Source: Chara braunii (lineage: Eukaryota; Streptophyta; Charophyceae; Charales; Characeae). Taken from it: a DNA stretch of 50,060 nt. Under the pieces are notes generated by a model. The model made no database searches, was not told the origin of the DNA, and saw nothing but the letters and a program-made list of their open reading frames with translations. Position numbers and translations under genes: made by a program. Numbering within the stretch: position 1 is the stretch's first letter; every line of letters begins with the position of its first letter. This document shows, in pieces, positions 9,048 to 20,500 of the stretch. The stretch spans positions 3,422,935 to 3,472,994 of the forward strand of contig BFEA01000070.1 of the NCBI GenBank assembly GCA_003427395.1, read 5' to 3'.

Positions 9048-9847
9048 TTACCGCCTTCTTGAGGGCGCGAAAAGTATCCTAAGGCTCACAGAGGGGTGTC
9101 CAAAACCATGGCGGGTGGAGGTAAGGACGTAGCAATACCTAGCGTATCCCCGGATGAAATTACTATAGTAACTAGTGAGGCCTAGGAAACTGCGAAGGTG
9201 CTTGGCAGATGTGGGGGCGGGCCAATCTGCAATAGCAGTGATCTTCACGTCGTCCATGTGGAGACCCTGCTCAAACATATGATCTCTTAGGAAGTTCTCT
9301 TTACTGTGGGTAAAGCGGCACTTACTAAGCTTGGCATAGAAGTTATGCTTGCGTAAGTGCTGTAGGACATCGCGGAGGTGTCTGAGATGGTTTTCTAAAT
9401 TACGATTGTAGATGTGGATGTCGTCCAGGTATACGAGAACGTATTCTTCGAGGATGTCCCTGAAAATGTCGTTCATCGTCGTCTAGAAGGTGGCAGGTGC
9501 ATTGGTGAGGCCGAATGGCATCACCGTGAACTCGTATTGGCCGAAACGCGACCGAAAGGTTGTCTTCGGTTGGTCCTCTATACTACGTGGATCTGGTGGT
9601 AACCGCTACGAAGATCGATCTTCGTGAAGAAGCGGTTTCTTGCCAGACGGTCAAACAACTCATCCGCACGAGGCATGGGGTAGTTGTTCTTAACCGTGTA
9701 ATGGTTAAGGCCGCGGTAGTGAATGCAAAGACGAAGAGTTTCGTCCGCTTTGCGAGCAAAGAGAACGGGTGCACCCCAAAGGGAGTGACTGGGTTTAATG
9801 AAACCGAGTCGAAGGACTTCCTCAAGCTGATGCTTGAGTTCTGTCAT
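9048..9847 (-). pseudogene. Reverse transcriptase of gypsy 1
   Basis: The RT starts with [20 protein letters not shown] and [12 protein letters not shown], then [20 protein letters not shown]. Motif A is [16 protein letters not shown], followed by a frameshift near 9578. Motif C is YVLVYLDDIHIYN, then HLRDVLQHLRKHNFYAKLSKC and the connection segment WPAPTSAKHLRSFLGLTSYY. All are diagnostic of Ty3/gypsy RTs. An in-frame stop separates it from the preceding segment at 9848. The YLDD catalytic Asp pair is retained, but the frameshift and stops destroy the polyprotein. Confidence 0.85.
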
Positions 9848-10605
9848 CTATGGAATCGAGAGTCGGTACGGTCCCTGATGGTGAACAGGATAGTCAGGCA
9901 CGAGCTGGATAGAATGCTCGACACTGCACATCGGAGGGATCCCGCTGTATGAAAAATACGGGGGGAAGACGTCGCGGTACTCTCGTATCAGGTCGTGAAC
10001 GGCGGGCTCTAAGTCAGCCATGAACCGCATGAGTTCCTCAACGTCTGCGTCGGCACGAGACGTATGGGTGGACTCGGCAGTGAACGACGAAGGGACCTGG
10101 GATGTCGAGGGGGTATCCGCAAGCTGACGGGTGGATGTGGAGATGAGAGCCGCAAAGATGGAGGAACGGTCAGGGGGATCGGGCTCCAATGAGATTAGCT
10201 CAACCTCGGGCCAGAGTGTATCGTAGTGAAGAAGATCCATGACGTTCACTGAGTAGAACGTGACGTCTTCCTGTCGTATGAAGTGAGCAAACTGACGAGG
10301 AGAAGTGAAGGCGATGTCTGGGTGAGGCCCCGAGAGACGAGGGTCCTGGGGAGGTAGGTTTGGAGGGGTGTCGCCTATAGTTCCAATGAAGGGGATTCGA
10401 TGGGTTTGACCGCACTTCGTTTTGAGAATGAGTGTCTCAGTCGCCCATTCGGCCTCTGTGCCACGGAACCGGCAAGACCAGGGAGTGCCAAGGATAAAGT
10501 CGTACCCAGTCTCCAACACATCGAAGTATGCAGAGGAATGGTAGCGTCGACGCGGCTCGGTACTAATGATGGTTGGAGGGTGAGGGAGAAGTGGAGATCA
10601 GAGAC
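9848..10605 (-). pseudogene. Protease C-terminus to RT leader of gypsy 1
   Basis: An open frame of about 223 codons starts with GYDFILGTPW, the Ile-Leu-Gly strand that closes a retropepsin fold. A Pro/Ser/Thr-rich spacer follows. It ends with DVFPPYFSYSGIPP, VEHSIQLVPDYPVH and GPYRLSIP, the usual leader into a gypsy RT. It is in the same frame as the RT start at 9847; a single stop codon interrupts (probably Glu to stop). Confidence 0.75.
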
Positions 10606-11057
10606 TGTCTGATCGAAGAAGCACTGCGTCTTGTTATCTCCGAGGATAATGGAGATAGGAGAGCGGGACTCGGAGGTAGTTAGGTGAGCTTCCTCAACCA
10701 CCCGAGGGTGAACGAAATCGCCCTGCGAGCCAAAGTCCCATAAAGCGCGGTACACCCTCGTAGATGTCCCAAGGTGAATATGGATGATGGGGAGGGTGTG
10801 GTCAGGTTCAGAGAGCAGAGTGAGAAGGGACTATCTGATCGAAGAAGCGTTGCGTCCTGTTATCTCCGAGGATAACGGGGATAGGAGAGTGGGACCCGGA
10901 GGTAGTTAGGTGAGCTTCCTCAACCACCCGAGGGTGAACGAAATCGCCCTGCGAGCCAGAGTCCCATAAAGCGCGGTACACCCTCGTAGATGTCCCCAGG
11001 CGAATAGGGATGATGGGGAGGGTGCGGTTAGGTTCAGAGAGCAGAGTGAGAAGACGA
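10606..11057 (-). repeat. 226-bp tandem duplication of the retropepsin active-site segment
   Basis: Two adjacent copies (about 10606-10831 and 10832-11057) differ at roughly 13 positions in 220. Each encodes YRALWD(S/F)GSQGDFVHPRVVEEAHL, the retropepsin active-site loop. The upstream copy in reading order (10832-11057) keeps Asp-Ser-Gly; the downstream copy has Asp-Phe-Gly. Because 226 is not divisible by three, the duplication shifts the pol frame. Whether the duplication arose before or after the element lost activity is unknown. Confidence 0.85.
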
Positions 11058-11388
11058 CGCAAGACGTTTACGTGTCTCGTGCGTCACTCCTGGCGAGCCT
11101 GAAGGATACTCAAATTCAGGAGAAATGACACAACGTCATCGTGAGTCGCCAGCTGGGCACTACAACGAGTTATGCAAATGGTTCGACACGTCAGAAGTCT
11201 CGGAGGGGGAGGACTACATGAGGCGGTCTGCTATGGGGCAGACGGTACCTCGACATACGACGGGTCAGAGGGAACTGCGTCTGTCGTGTCCTTAGGAACC
11301 TCTGGTGGGGTAGCCAAAGGGGCAAACCGCGACTCGGTGGTCGGGAAGCCGGCTACGTGCGAGGCCTCAGCGGTACACTTCACAGTGG

Positions 11389-12300
11389 CTAGCTGGGTGA
11401 GGCTGGCCGGGCCGGGCCGGGGGGGGACTGAGATCGGCGCTGACGAGAAATGTTAGCATAGTGCCGATCGAGGGCGGCATGGTATGGACACTGTGAGGAT
11501 GTGTGTTCATCCTGACAGCAACGAAGGCAGCCACGACGGGCCTCGAGGGCGGCCCGCTTCTCAGGGGATAGAGCTCCGCGAGGAGGGACAAAGCCTTGCG
11601 GGAGGTCTATCTGAGGAACCATGACTATGCGGGCGCTAGCCTGTGCAACCCGACTGTGCGCACAACCCATGGCAGACATGGTCATCTGCAGGCGCTCGAC
11701 CACCGGGACAGTGTCGTTGTCCAAGTGGTACTGGATGGAGGAACGACCGCGAGTAGTGTCACGAGACTAGGTGGTGAAGGCGGATCGCGAAGAGGACGGG
11801 GCATCGGCGAAGGGACTTTGAATCCTCTGGTACTGTCTAGCAGCCTCGTAGGCCTGCTCCGTGGAAGAGAATCACCGCCTCCATAACTCCAAGCGGTAGT
11901 CAGTCGGAAGACTGACGAGGAACCGGTCGGTAAGGGTGACCTCGGGTAGAAAAAGGCAGGCATCTTGAAACACCCGGATGTGACGCTCGAGGTCAGCCGG
12001 TGTAAAGGACCTTGACCATCAGGTCTGTGTAACGCGGTCTAAAGCGTCAGTGGCGTCGTGACGAACGTCAAAGCGGTCCTGAAGGAAGGCCGCAAAGTCT
12101 GCAAGAGTAGGGACCTCACCCACGCGGAGGCGCTGGGTATAATAGTCCTCCCACACAGTGGAAGGGCTGCCTCACAATTTGGTTGCGAGCACATCGCACC
12201 ACAACTCCTGACGGGTGGTCGTTAGGGAGAGTGTGCGTGTTGCTATCAACAACCAGCGAGAGACGCGGGATGTGCCATCATACTCGGGAATGTCTGAGGT
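11389..12300 (-). pseudogene. Gag core and CCHC zinc knuckle of gypsy 1
   Basis: The minus strand begins with IPEYDGTSRVSRWLL, the opening of a gypsy Gag capsid-like domain. It continues through VWEDYYTQRLRVGEV, FAAFLQDRFDVRHD and TDRFLVSLPTDYRLELW to a textbook zinc knuckle, CLRCCQDEHTSSQC (Cys-x2-Cys-x4-His-x4-Cys). At least four in-frame stops interrupt it. Gag would package element RNA in virus-like particles; the knuckle binds nucleic acid. Confidence 0.75.
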
Positions 12301-13206
12301 GCGCACAGGAGGGTGTCCGTTGTGCTGATGGCGGGGGAAGGAGACCGAGGCGCATGCAAGGCCGCGGCGAAAGTCGGGGCCGCTGTAGGGGCAGAGGTAG
12401 AGGAAGGTTGTGGACTGTGACCACTGGCAGATTGATCACCCGATGTGGAGGCAACAGTCGTGGGCAACTGTCTCGGAATAGACAGGTAGGAAGGGAGAGA
12501 CTGAGGAGCAGGTCGAGGGAAATGAGCCTGCATCATGGGGGGTGAAGGGGTGGTAGAAGAAGAAGAAGGGTGAGCAACCTGTGATGGGTGAGGCTATCTC
12601 AGAGCAAGGATTTTCGTCTCAGCATGCGCAATGGTTGTCTGTAAAGCGACCACTCGCTGGGTGCGCGGGGTTGCGGTTTGAAGGAGGCGGGGGGGGCATA
12701 CCCCCGGGAGGAAGAACCTCAGACTGCGGGGTACCCTGCTGTAGGGGTAAGGGGACGAAGGCGGGGAGTGTGGACGAAACCGTAATGCCGCGATCAGTGT
12801 AGGGAGCTGGGAAGCATCACCGGAACGAGTTGGTAAAATTGTCGGTCCAGATGATGGTCTTTGGACCGCAGGGCCTACAACAGCGGCAAAGATGGTAGCG
12901 GAGGCAAGGGTCAGGAGAACTGTCGCAATAGACGGGGTGGTCTGACCGGCAGCAGCGCTCATCATGGCTGAGGGGGAGTGTTGGGCCTCAGCGTAGGGGA
13001 GGGCGAACCACCATGTCTGTTTCGCCGGAGTCGTGGGGAACCGACCGGTAAGCCGGTTGGGGATGGGGTGTGAGAATGGGGGGAGAGCGATGGGGAGAAC
13101 CTTTGAGGCGGTTGACGTTAAGGGCAAGCGCATTGATTTGCGCTTGCAACGATCCAAGCATACTAAGTTGCATTTGGATCGCTACCTCTTGACAGCAGCA
13201 AGCCAC
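12301..13206 (-). pseudogene. Gag N-terminal region of gypsy 1 (low complexity)
   Basis: Open but frame-switching minus-strand sequence rich in Pro, Ser, Thr and Ala precedes the Gag core. The most upstream start seen is at 13206 (MACCCQEVAIQMQLSMLGSL), giving a short helical-looking stretch QAQINALALNVNRLKG. No domain is recognised. Assigned to gag by position and strand only. Confidence 0.4.
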
Positions 13207-13228
13207 AATATCAACTCATACTGTGGCT

Positions 13229-13312
13229 TTGGCCAGTGCGTTAAGGCACTGCTGCACTAGCTATGCACGCGCATGAGCAGCAGCTGCCCAGGTTCAAACC
13301 CTGGCAGCTGCA
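13229..13312 (+). other. tRNA-like sequence with A-box and B-box matches
   Basis: TGGCCAGTGCGTTAAGGC resembles a tRNA D-arm/A box, and GGTTCAAACCC (13291-13301) matches the B box with a five-pair T-arm (CCAGG/CCTGG). A TGCA-CTAGCTA-TGCA stem-loop lies between. The acceptor strands do not pair, so this is not a functional tRNA as read. It could be a tRNA relic, a SINE head, or chance. It is followed by a perfect 8-bp inverted repeat ATCCCGGA/TCCGGGAT (13314-13346). Confidence 0.25.
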
Positions 13313-13346
13313 GCATCCCGGACCTTGATAATAATAATCCGGGATC

Positions 13347-14267
13347 ATGGCACGAGCATGCGCGTGCGGTCGGCCTTGGTCTTGGCGGGGCAGCGGGGCA
13401 GAGTGGGCACGTGGCACGCGCGCACGTGCGGTGGCCTTAGTCTTGGCGCTTGCTCACACGCGTTGTGACGGCAGCTCCCTTTTTCGCCACGTGTCTGCCT
13501 CTTCACGCTACCGTTTTTCCCCGTTTTTTCGCTGTTCAAGCCCAGAAAAACGTTGAAAATCCCGCTATCGAGATTACGCCGATTTTTTCCTATTGCGGGA
13601 GGGTGGGCGGGTTGGAGCGGGGACCATTCCCGCTCTGATATTAGTGTGCCAGGATGGAGAAGGAGGGTTGACGAAGGAGGAGGTGGAGATGGAGATGGCA
13701 GGACAGTGCAACTCCGACGCAGACTCAACACGCACGTACTCCAAGATGTGCAAAAGTAAACAATGCCTGAAAAACATACAACAGCTGGGGTATACCCCCA
13801 GAGGACTGACTGACTCGATTGGACTGGCCTGGTAACGACAGTGGTACCGGGCAGGACTGGACTGGACTAGAACAGCATACGGTCTGTGGCGTCAGGCCAC
13901 GGTCTGGTCCCACAGACCGAATTGGCAAATAGCCCAGGTAGTATGGGTTATCTGGCCGGATAACCTGGTCAGATTATCTGGCCGGATGATTGAGGGGTAG
14001 GATCATCCGGAAATCCGGATGATTAAAAAAATGCCTAAAAAAAGCAAAAAAAAAAGTAATATTGCGCATGCAAAATACAATAGAACTACGTTCGTATTAC
14101 TTGAAAAGCTTGATAGGGCCTGAAAGGGTTCAAAGGGGATAAGATAGGGAATAAAGGGGTTTAGAGGGGGGATGCTTAATTCATTCTATAATTTTTTATC
14201 TAAATATTATTTTCTTGTTCTGTTTGATTTTTTATCTTCATATCTGTTAAGTAATCAAAAATGGCCT
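13347..14267. other. Unassigned region upstream of gypsy 1, palindrome-rich
   Basis: GC-rich DNA (13347-13540) gives way to AT-rich DNA. No gene is recognised. Around 13940-14020 there are nested palindromes: GGTTATC/GATAACC, a repeated TATCTGGCCGGAT motif, and ATCATCCGG-aaat-CCGGATGAT with perfect 9-bp arms. By position this could contain the 5' LTR or leader of gypsy 1, but no TG...CA borders or second LTR copy are visible to prove it. Confidence 0.35.
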
Positions 14268-15540
14268 CCAACTTATCACAGATACGCAGGTGTGCTGCGA
14301 CATCAGGGTCAGGGTGCAAGTGGAGCACCTGGGGTGCATGTAGGGCTTGTCGCAGCCCCGTTACCTTAGACACCTCGTGCATGTGCACAACTTTAATATG
14401 ATCAAGGAAGGCATCTCGAGACTGAGCTGTGTATCGCTGGCGGACATGTTGATACTTTCGAATTAGGCATTCAAGCTGACGGATATGCGCAGTCATATCT
14501 GCATTGGAGATATTATTGCTCAACCACTGCAGCAAGCGGGCACGCCAAACTGATGTTGCTTGCTGGATGACACATTCCATCTGTTGCGAATTGCCAGCAG
14601 CAGCCTGTGAGAGAAGATTGTGCAATGCAGACCGGACTTGAAAGTCGGGGCCTGGACGCAAATCAATAGGCAGGGGCTGTTGATGATTTGACGAACGAGG
14701 GTCTGTCTGTGTCCACCGATGAGGACGACGTTGTCGTCTTCTTGCAGGCAGGCGAGCAAGCGATAGGACAACATTGAGACTAGCAAGATGAAGAGTCTGC
14801 AACCGGCGTACCCAATAGGCTTCCCGTGTCGTAGCAGCCCGTCGAAAAAGGTTGCGGTCAACAAGACCTTGCGTTGTATTGTAAAGGGCCGGGTCAATAC
14901 GTTCCAAGGGCCAGACTGCAAAATTGAAGGGGTTTTGACAAGACATGACACTGTAGAGCCGGCGACGCCGAAACTCCACAGCAGAACGACGAACATGCCA
15001 ATGTTCCTGCAAACGTTGATGCGAGGAGTGCATAGTCTGACCAATGTAAAGACGCCCAGAGGGGATATGAACGATGGCATANATCACTCCCCGGACAAAG
15101 AGAGGGTCCATACCTGATTGCAGTGCCTGCTGATCAATGCCTCTCAGCTGCAATTCGAAATGCTCTGTTTGAATCGTCGTGTTAAGTTGTTGCAACTGCC
15201 TCTTGCGCCAAGTGCCTGCAGAGTAGAGGTCAGTATTCGAGCAAAGGTGCCGAATCCAATCAACACGACGTGTGGAATCAGCGTGTAGATGAGGTTGGGA
15301 GGAAAAAGCAGAGAAGAGTCGATGATTATTATGAGAAACTATACCTAAAGTAGTGTCGACAGGAAATCTTCCAAGAATTCCCTGATCCACCGTGTCTAAT
15401 GCAGTGTCAACAGAAAATCTACCAAGGATTCCCTGACCTATGTTGCTTGAAACTATGCCTACCATGCCAGTAGTAGGAAACTTCTCGAGAATCCCCTGAT
15501 TAATCCTTTGTGTTGAATTCCTTTGTTTAAAAGTAACGTT
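14268..15540 (-). pseudogene. GIY-YIG endonuclease fragment C
   Basis: One uninterrupted frame spans the fragment: the N-terminal repeats (QGILEKF, QGILGRF, QGILGRF), then YAIVHIPSGRLYIGQT and QRLQEHW, then REAYWVRRLQTLH and the helical region IRQLECLIRKYQHVRQRY. An ambiguous base (15082) hides one residue at the start of GIY. Unlike element A, there is no stop before the GIY motif, so this copy shows that the N-terminal repeats and nuclease form one continuous protein. It lacks CxC and RT and cannot transpose alone. Confidence 0.8.
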
Positions 15541-15676
15541 TATTTTTTTGAAATTTTTTGTTTTTTGGTAAGAGAAGAGACGAAGAGGTGCACAAAAAGG
15601 CAGGGTTTTAGGCCCGGCGGCCAGTTCGGGACCTGATCCTGCCGCGGTCCTGTTCGTATGGTATTCACCATTAGCG
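14268..15676 (-). mobile_element. Penelope-like fragment C (nuclease half only)
   Basis: This segment is collinear with 5445-6852 of element A at high identity and about equal length (1.41 kb). It holds the N-terminal repeats, the GIY-YIG domain and the following helical region, but stops before the CxC motif and RT. The right border abuts TATATA and a TTGA microsatellite; the left border joins unrelated AT-rich DNA. It keeps the 5' part and lacks the 3' part, the opposite of a normal 5'-truncated insertion. A deletion or later rearrangement is likely. Confidence 0.85.
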
Positions 15677-15749
15677 GTATATATATGTATATACATATTG
15701 ATTGATTGATTGATTGATTTTGTATAACTAATTGACTGATCGATGAAGT

Positions 15750-15781
<32 letters not shown>

Positions 15782-16020
15782 TGTGAGGGACCCCCTAGAG
15801 AAAAAAAAAGTAAATAAAAAACAATTTTCAAAGAGAGGGGGGGGGGGGGAAACAATATATAAAGAACTTATAAAAAATACTGATTGATTGATTGATTTTG
15901 TATAACTGATTAAGTGATTGATTATTTTTTTGATTGATTGATTGATTCATTGACTGATTGATTGATTGACTACCTTCCCCCAACAATCAATCAATCAATC
16001 AATATATATATATATATTTT
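15677..16020. repeat. TTGA/AATC tetranucleotide microsatellite cluster
   Basis: Blocks of (TTGA)n at about 15697-15780 and 15882-15970 are followed by (AATC)n and (TA)n at 15984-16016, so the block reverses strand sense at its end. It directly abuts the border of fragment C. A G run (15836-15849) lies between the blocks. Confidence 0.85.
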
Positions 16021-19000
16021 TAATTATTTTTCACACATCAAACACCCTCCCTCTCCGAAATCGTTTTTGTTTTTAATTGTTTTTTTTTCTAAGGGTAGGA
16101 TCAGGGTTCCAGAACCATAATCCGCACCCCCCAACCCCAACCCCAACCCCCTCCCCCTCTGGTCGCTACGTCATCGATGCGAATACCCTTACAAGGGTAT
16201 CCACCCTTGCTTTTGCAAGTGACTGAAAATAAGTTTTAACTTGATATTGAGTGTTTTGCGCGAGTCGCGGCTGTATCATCTCTTATATTTATTTAATGTG
16301 CGATAAGAAGTAGAGAGTGTGTGGGTGTGCAGTCTTAAGGCTCACTTGGTTTGTTTTGTTGATGTTATATAACCGATCAAAATGTCCATCAACTTTTTTA
16401 TTTATTAAATTATGATTAATCGATCTTTTATCTTTGGTCGGTATATCTAACTGTGGAGTGTATGCGCTCGTGTGGAGTTTGGGTCTTAAATAGCGGTGCG
16501 AGTATTGTGTGGTAAACGGAGTGCGCAAGGGAAATAAAACGAGGTATTGCACTTTTTTCAGTCAACCCTCTTCTGGCGACCAGAAAGCCAACAGGCTGTC
16601 ACACAGAATTTTGACTACTCTTACAATAAATAGATAAATATGTAATGCAAATCCCTTCCTGTTCGCGGTCCTATGAATTTTTTATTTGATTCGGAACTGT
16701 AAGGATAATAAAAATAATAATTGTGAAGTTTCGACGTGTCATGCATGTATCAATTTTGCCGATATACTGAATTTGGGAATTGTGACAAAATCATCAAAAG
16801 CGTAACCATCAAACAAAGACAATGCAAGAAACCAAGACTGACTGATTCAAGACAGAGACAAGATAAGTGAGGGAAAAGTCAGAACTCATAATAATATCAG
16901 AAAGTGCAGATAAATAGGCATGGTCAACACTTGTCATGAGTCCTCATTCATCTCTCTAGGGTCTCATTCTCAATCTCTCATTTGGTTGTGTATCTCTTGT
17001 GCCTTAGGCATGTTTATGCACCTCCTGAGATTGTGGCCTCGAGATGTAGAGCCACCTAAAGCCTGCGAGCTCCGAACATTTTAATCCAAGACCGATATTC
17101 TAGAAGTCAACCATATCACAAAACTTTTCCCATAGAGTAGGGAGATATGGTTGGGAGAAGATCCCTCGTCTGAGATGCCAAAACTCTGAGGGTTCAGTCA
17201 CTATCGCATAATCAATCTCTGCAGGAGAGATATACCTCTTGGCTAAATCAACCTGATTAACCTAGCAAGAACCATCAATGAGGAGGAAGGGAATTGAGGG
17301 TCTAGGGGAGTCAGCTTTGTGCCGCTCTCATCTAACTCTTTCTCTTTTTTCTCAAGATGCTTTGCTGCTGATAAGTAGACTGAGTCAAAATGTCCACGAG
17401 TTTCTTTGCCTTTCTTTACGTAGAGCCTCAGGTCATGATGGTTTCTTCTGCAAACTCGGTGTGAACCACTAAGATTGACAAGTCCTCCCGTCTGAAACTG
17501 ACTACGCTAACATACCGGTACTGGATGACATCCTTGAGTGTAATCTTATTGAGACTAGTCAACACTGACTCATTAACTGAAAAAGACTAAGTTACACTCA
17601 TGTGTTGAGACGGATATTGCCATCGGTATCAATGTCCTTTGATGAAAGCAGTCTCTGATAGCGGTTGACCCTTGAGATGGTCAAAGACGTCCACGTCCGA
17701 TTAGCGTTCGAGTGCTGAAGTAGGAGTTGAAATCAATCTGAATATATTCTAATTGACTGATGCTGGTCCGAGAGTGGAGTGATGAATGTCTGGAGAGCAG
17801 TTTGGGAATGTCTGGAGTCGTGGGCTTCTGGTCACCGAAATGCTCCCCAAAATAAAATGATTGAGGTTAATCACTTTCGGCTCAAGCTTCTACCCTACTT
17901 GTTTGACCCAATCCAAATGTTGTAGTCGTGGGGTGTTGATCGTTCTCTCACCTTCATTCTGATAGTACTTTGTGAACCAGACTATGGTCCGTCTCCTGGT
18001 AATGCTGCATGTCGACAAACATCGATATTTGTTTTTTGTTAATCCCACGGGGCGAATCCCCGTTGAAGCTTTGCCAAGGGGACAAGTTTGATTGATGCTT
18101 ACCGGCGTTACCGTAGGTTATACTGGAACCATATGGAAGTTGAAACCGAGTTTTCAAAAGCGGGGGAGTTTCACCAGAAATTCAGAAGGGAATTGCCTAA
18201 GTCTCGTACTTGCCTAAATAAAACTACTTCTCATGCCCTTTGCAAGGTCTCAAGAGAAGAGACTGTATTGAACAATCTCCCATCCGGACCATAAATATAA
18301 AACAAATACTCAATGAACTCTCGTTGATTCCCCACTCTCTCAACTGCAACACTTTTCATCCCTCTCTTACAAGTTACAACCCTCGATCTTGCTGAGCACT
18401 TTGTCCTCCCAGTTTCCTACTATGTCTCTGTAAAGAGCCTGGTGGACCATGAGGATGTTTTTCCTTGCCATGTTATCCTCTCTTCCATTATCGACTGTAC
18501 CTTACCGATTAAATAACCTCGAATTTTGGCTAAGTAATGAAGGTAGTTGTTAACGCATGAGCTTTAATAGTTTATAGCCAATGGGTTACTATAGTGACAA
18601 AGTTGCTGCTCAGAAGGAATCAACCAGTTATCTAAATGCTGATTACCAATAGCAGCCTATTATTTTGCCCTGTACTTTTGTCTCACGATTAGTAACCCAC
18701 TACTAATTGAAAGCTAGTTCAAGCACAATTACTATAACACGACTGTTAAAACTAAACAGTACTCGAATACTGATCTCAAGTTCGCGTGGATTATAAGACT
18801 CAATTGTCTTTATCTGATGTTTCATCGGGATTGACTGTGTATGGAGAGCATAGTGGTAAGCACTTTGCCACTGGGTCTTCGACTACTAGTCATTAAGTCA
18901 GTCCCGAGTGACAAGTATGAGTGCTGAGTTGATGTGTAGCTGAGATATGTTCGTTTGACACTCTGAAAAGGTTCCTTCGACGAAGACCTTGCTCTCAAGA

Positions 19001-19576
19001 GCAGTGGCCCCCGACACTAAACGTATCTGTAAGCAACCCAGGAGATTCAAGTATGAAGTTTCGTCAGTGTTCTTCACCATTTCTTTGAGTACAAATCTAG
19101 GCCCAGACCAACACAATTATTTTGAACATTAGGTCTGAAGCAACCATTATCAGTTTTCATAAAGAGTAAGTATTCTCTAAGACTTCCTTCTGTCTATTCA
19201 TCATGCAAGGCGTTCATCAACATCATCTCTGCTCTTACACAGAGCAGGTTGTCTACTTAGTATCAACGTTACTTGCACTTTACGCAGCAGGCTAACACAC
19301 CTAAGCCTAGCTCACAAACATGGAGCCCTCATAAGTTTGGAACAGGGTTCAGATTAACACTCGTCTGCCCAAATCAAGTTAAAATAGTAGATACGCAAAC
19401 AACTAAATAAATAAATAAATAGATAAACAAAATAAGTCTTATTTTGACTGAGTACGAGGGAATTTCGTTCGAAGCTTACTCTCTCGTTTAGACTTCACTT
19501 GACAAAGTTTGCATAAACCTTTGAAAGCTGAAAGGATTGACTTGCACTGGATACTGTTAGGACCTGTGTAATACAT
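16021..19576. other. Unassigned region
   Basis: No protein family, RNA gene or transposon is recognised on either strand; the longest frames are short and look random. Small features include three CCCCAA units near 16133-16150, a perfect ATACCCTT/AAGGGTAT hairpin near 16183-16200 and a CACGGGG/CCCCGTT hairpin near 18046-18064. It could hold host intergenic DNA or very old transposons. Confidence 0.4.
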
Positions 19577-19804
19577 CGTACGTCATACGGGGCTCTGGTT
19601 GTACGACCGTATGGATAGTCGTAAAACTGTATTAACGGTCCAGTACAAAATGACGAAACCCTTCCCCAAAAAACGAAAAACAAAATAAAAATATGGGGAC
19701 GTAGAGCTTTTCATGCTCTAGCTCTCCATATTTTTTATTTTTGGTATTTTTTTATATTTTAGAGAAGAAAAAAATCATTAAAACTTGAAAAAAATAAAAT
19801 AAAA

Positions 19805-19844
<40 letters not shown>

Positions 19845-20097
19845 TTGATTGATTGAATGTTTGCTTGCTTGCTTGATTGATTGATTGATTGATTGATGGA
19901 TTGATTGGTTGTTTCGAAAAAAAAAAGAAAACCTCGCACATAGGCGCCCAACTATGTTAGAGCGCTTGCTCCCTCTCTCTCTCTGTCTGTCTCTTAGCGC
20001 GCGCGCGAGGGAGAGAGAGTATGTGTGTGTGTGCGTGTGTGTGTGTGTGTGCATGTGTATGTGCGTGTGTGATTGTGTGCGCGTGTGTGCATGTGTG

Positions 20098-20133
<36 letters not shown>

Positions 20134-20158
20134 CGTGTGTATATGTGTGCATGCGTGT

Positions 20159-20201
<43 letters not shown>

Positions 20202-20432
20202 GGTGTGGGAGTGTGTGGGTGTGTGTATATATGTGTGTGTGTATGTGTGTGTGTATGTGTGTGTGTATGTGTGTGTGTATGTGTGTGTGAATGCGTGTGT
20301 ATGTGTGTTGTGTATGTGTGTATGTGGGCGGGGGGGGGTGGGGGGTGGCAACCCTCCCCCAAACCAATCAATCAATCAATCAAAAAAAAAAAAAGGTACG
20401 GGATGTTATTTTTTTTCTTTTTATTATTCCTG

Positions 20433-20500
<68 letters not shown>

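Larger units (their letters stand above)
8577..13206 (-). mobile_element. Truncated Ty3/gypsy LTR retrotransposon 1
   Basis: On the minus strand the order is gag, zinc knuckle, retropepsin, RT and the start of RNase H, the Ty3/gypsy (Metaviridae) order for these domains. The element stops within RNase H at 8577, where copy B of the Penelope-like element begins; integrase and the 3' LTR are missing. Multiple stops, frameshifts and a 226-bp internal duplication make it inactive. LTR boundaries were not found; the GC-rich DNA at 13.3-14.0 kb could hold the 5' LTR. Confidence 0.8.

Noticed and set aside
13229-13312. Functional tRNA gene
   Set aside because: A- and B-box matches and a T-arm exist, but the acceptor strands do not pair. 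Kept only as tRNA-like.
16130-16155. Telomere-like CCCCAA units
   Set aside because: Only about three units in a C-rich tract; no array, and not a plant or green-algal telomere repeat.
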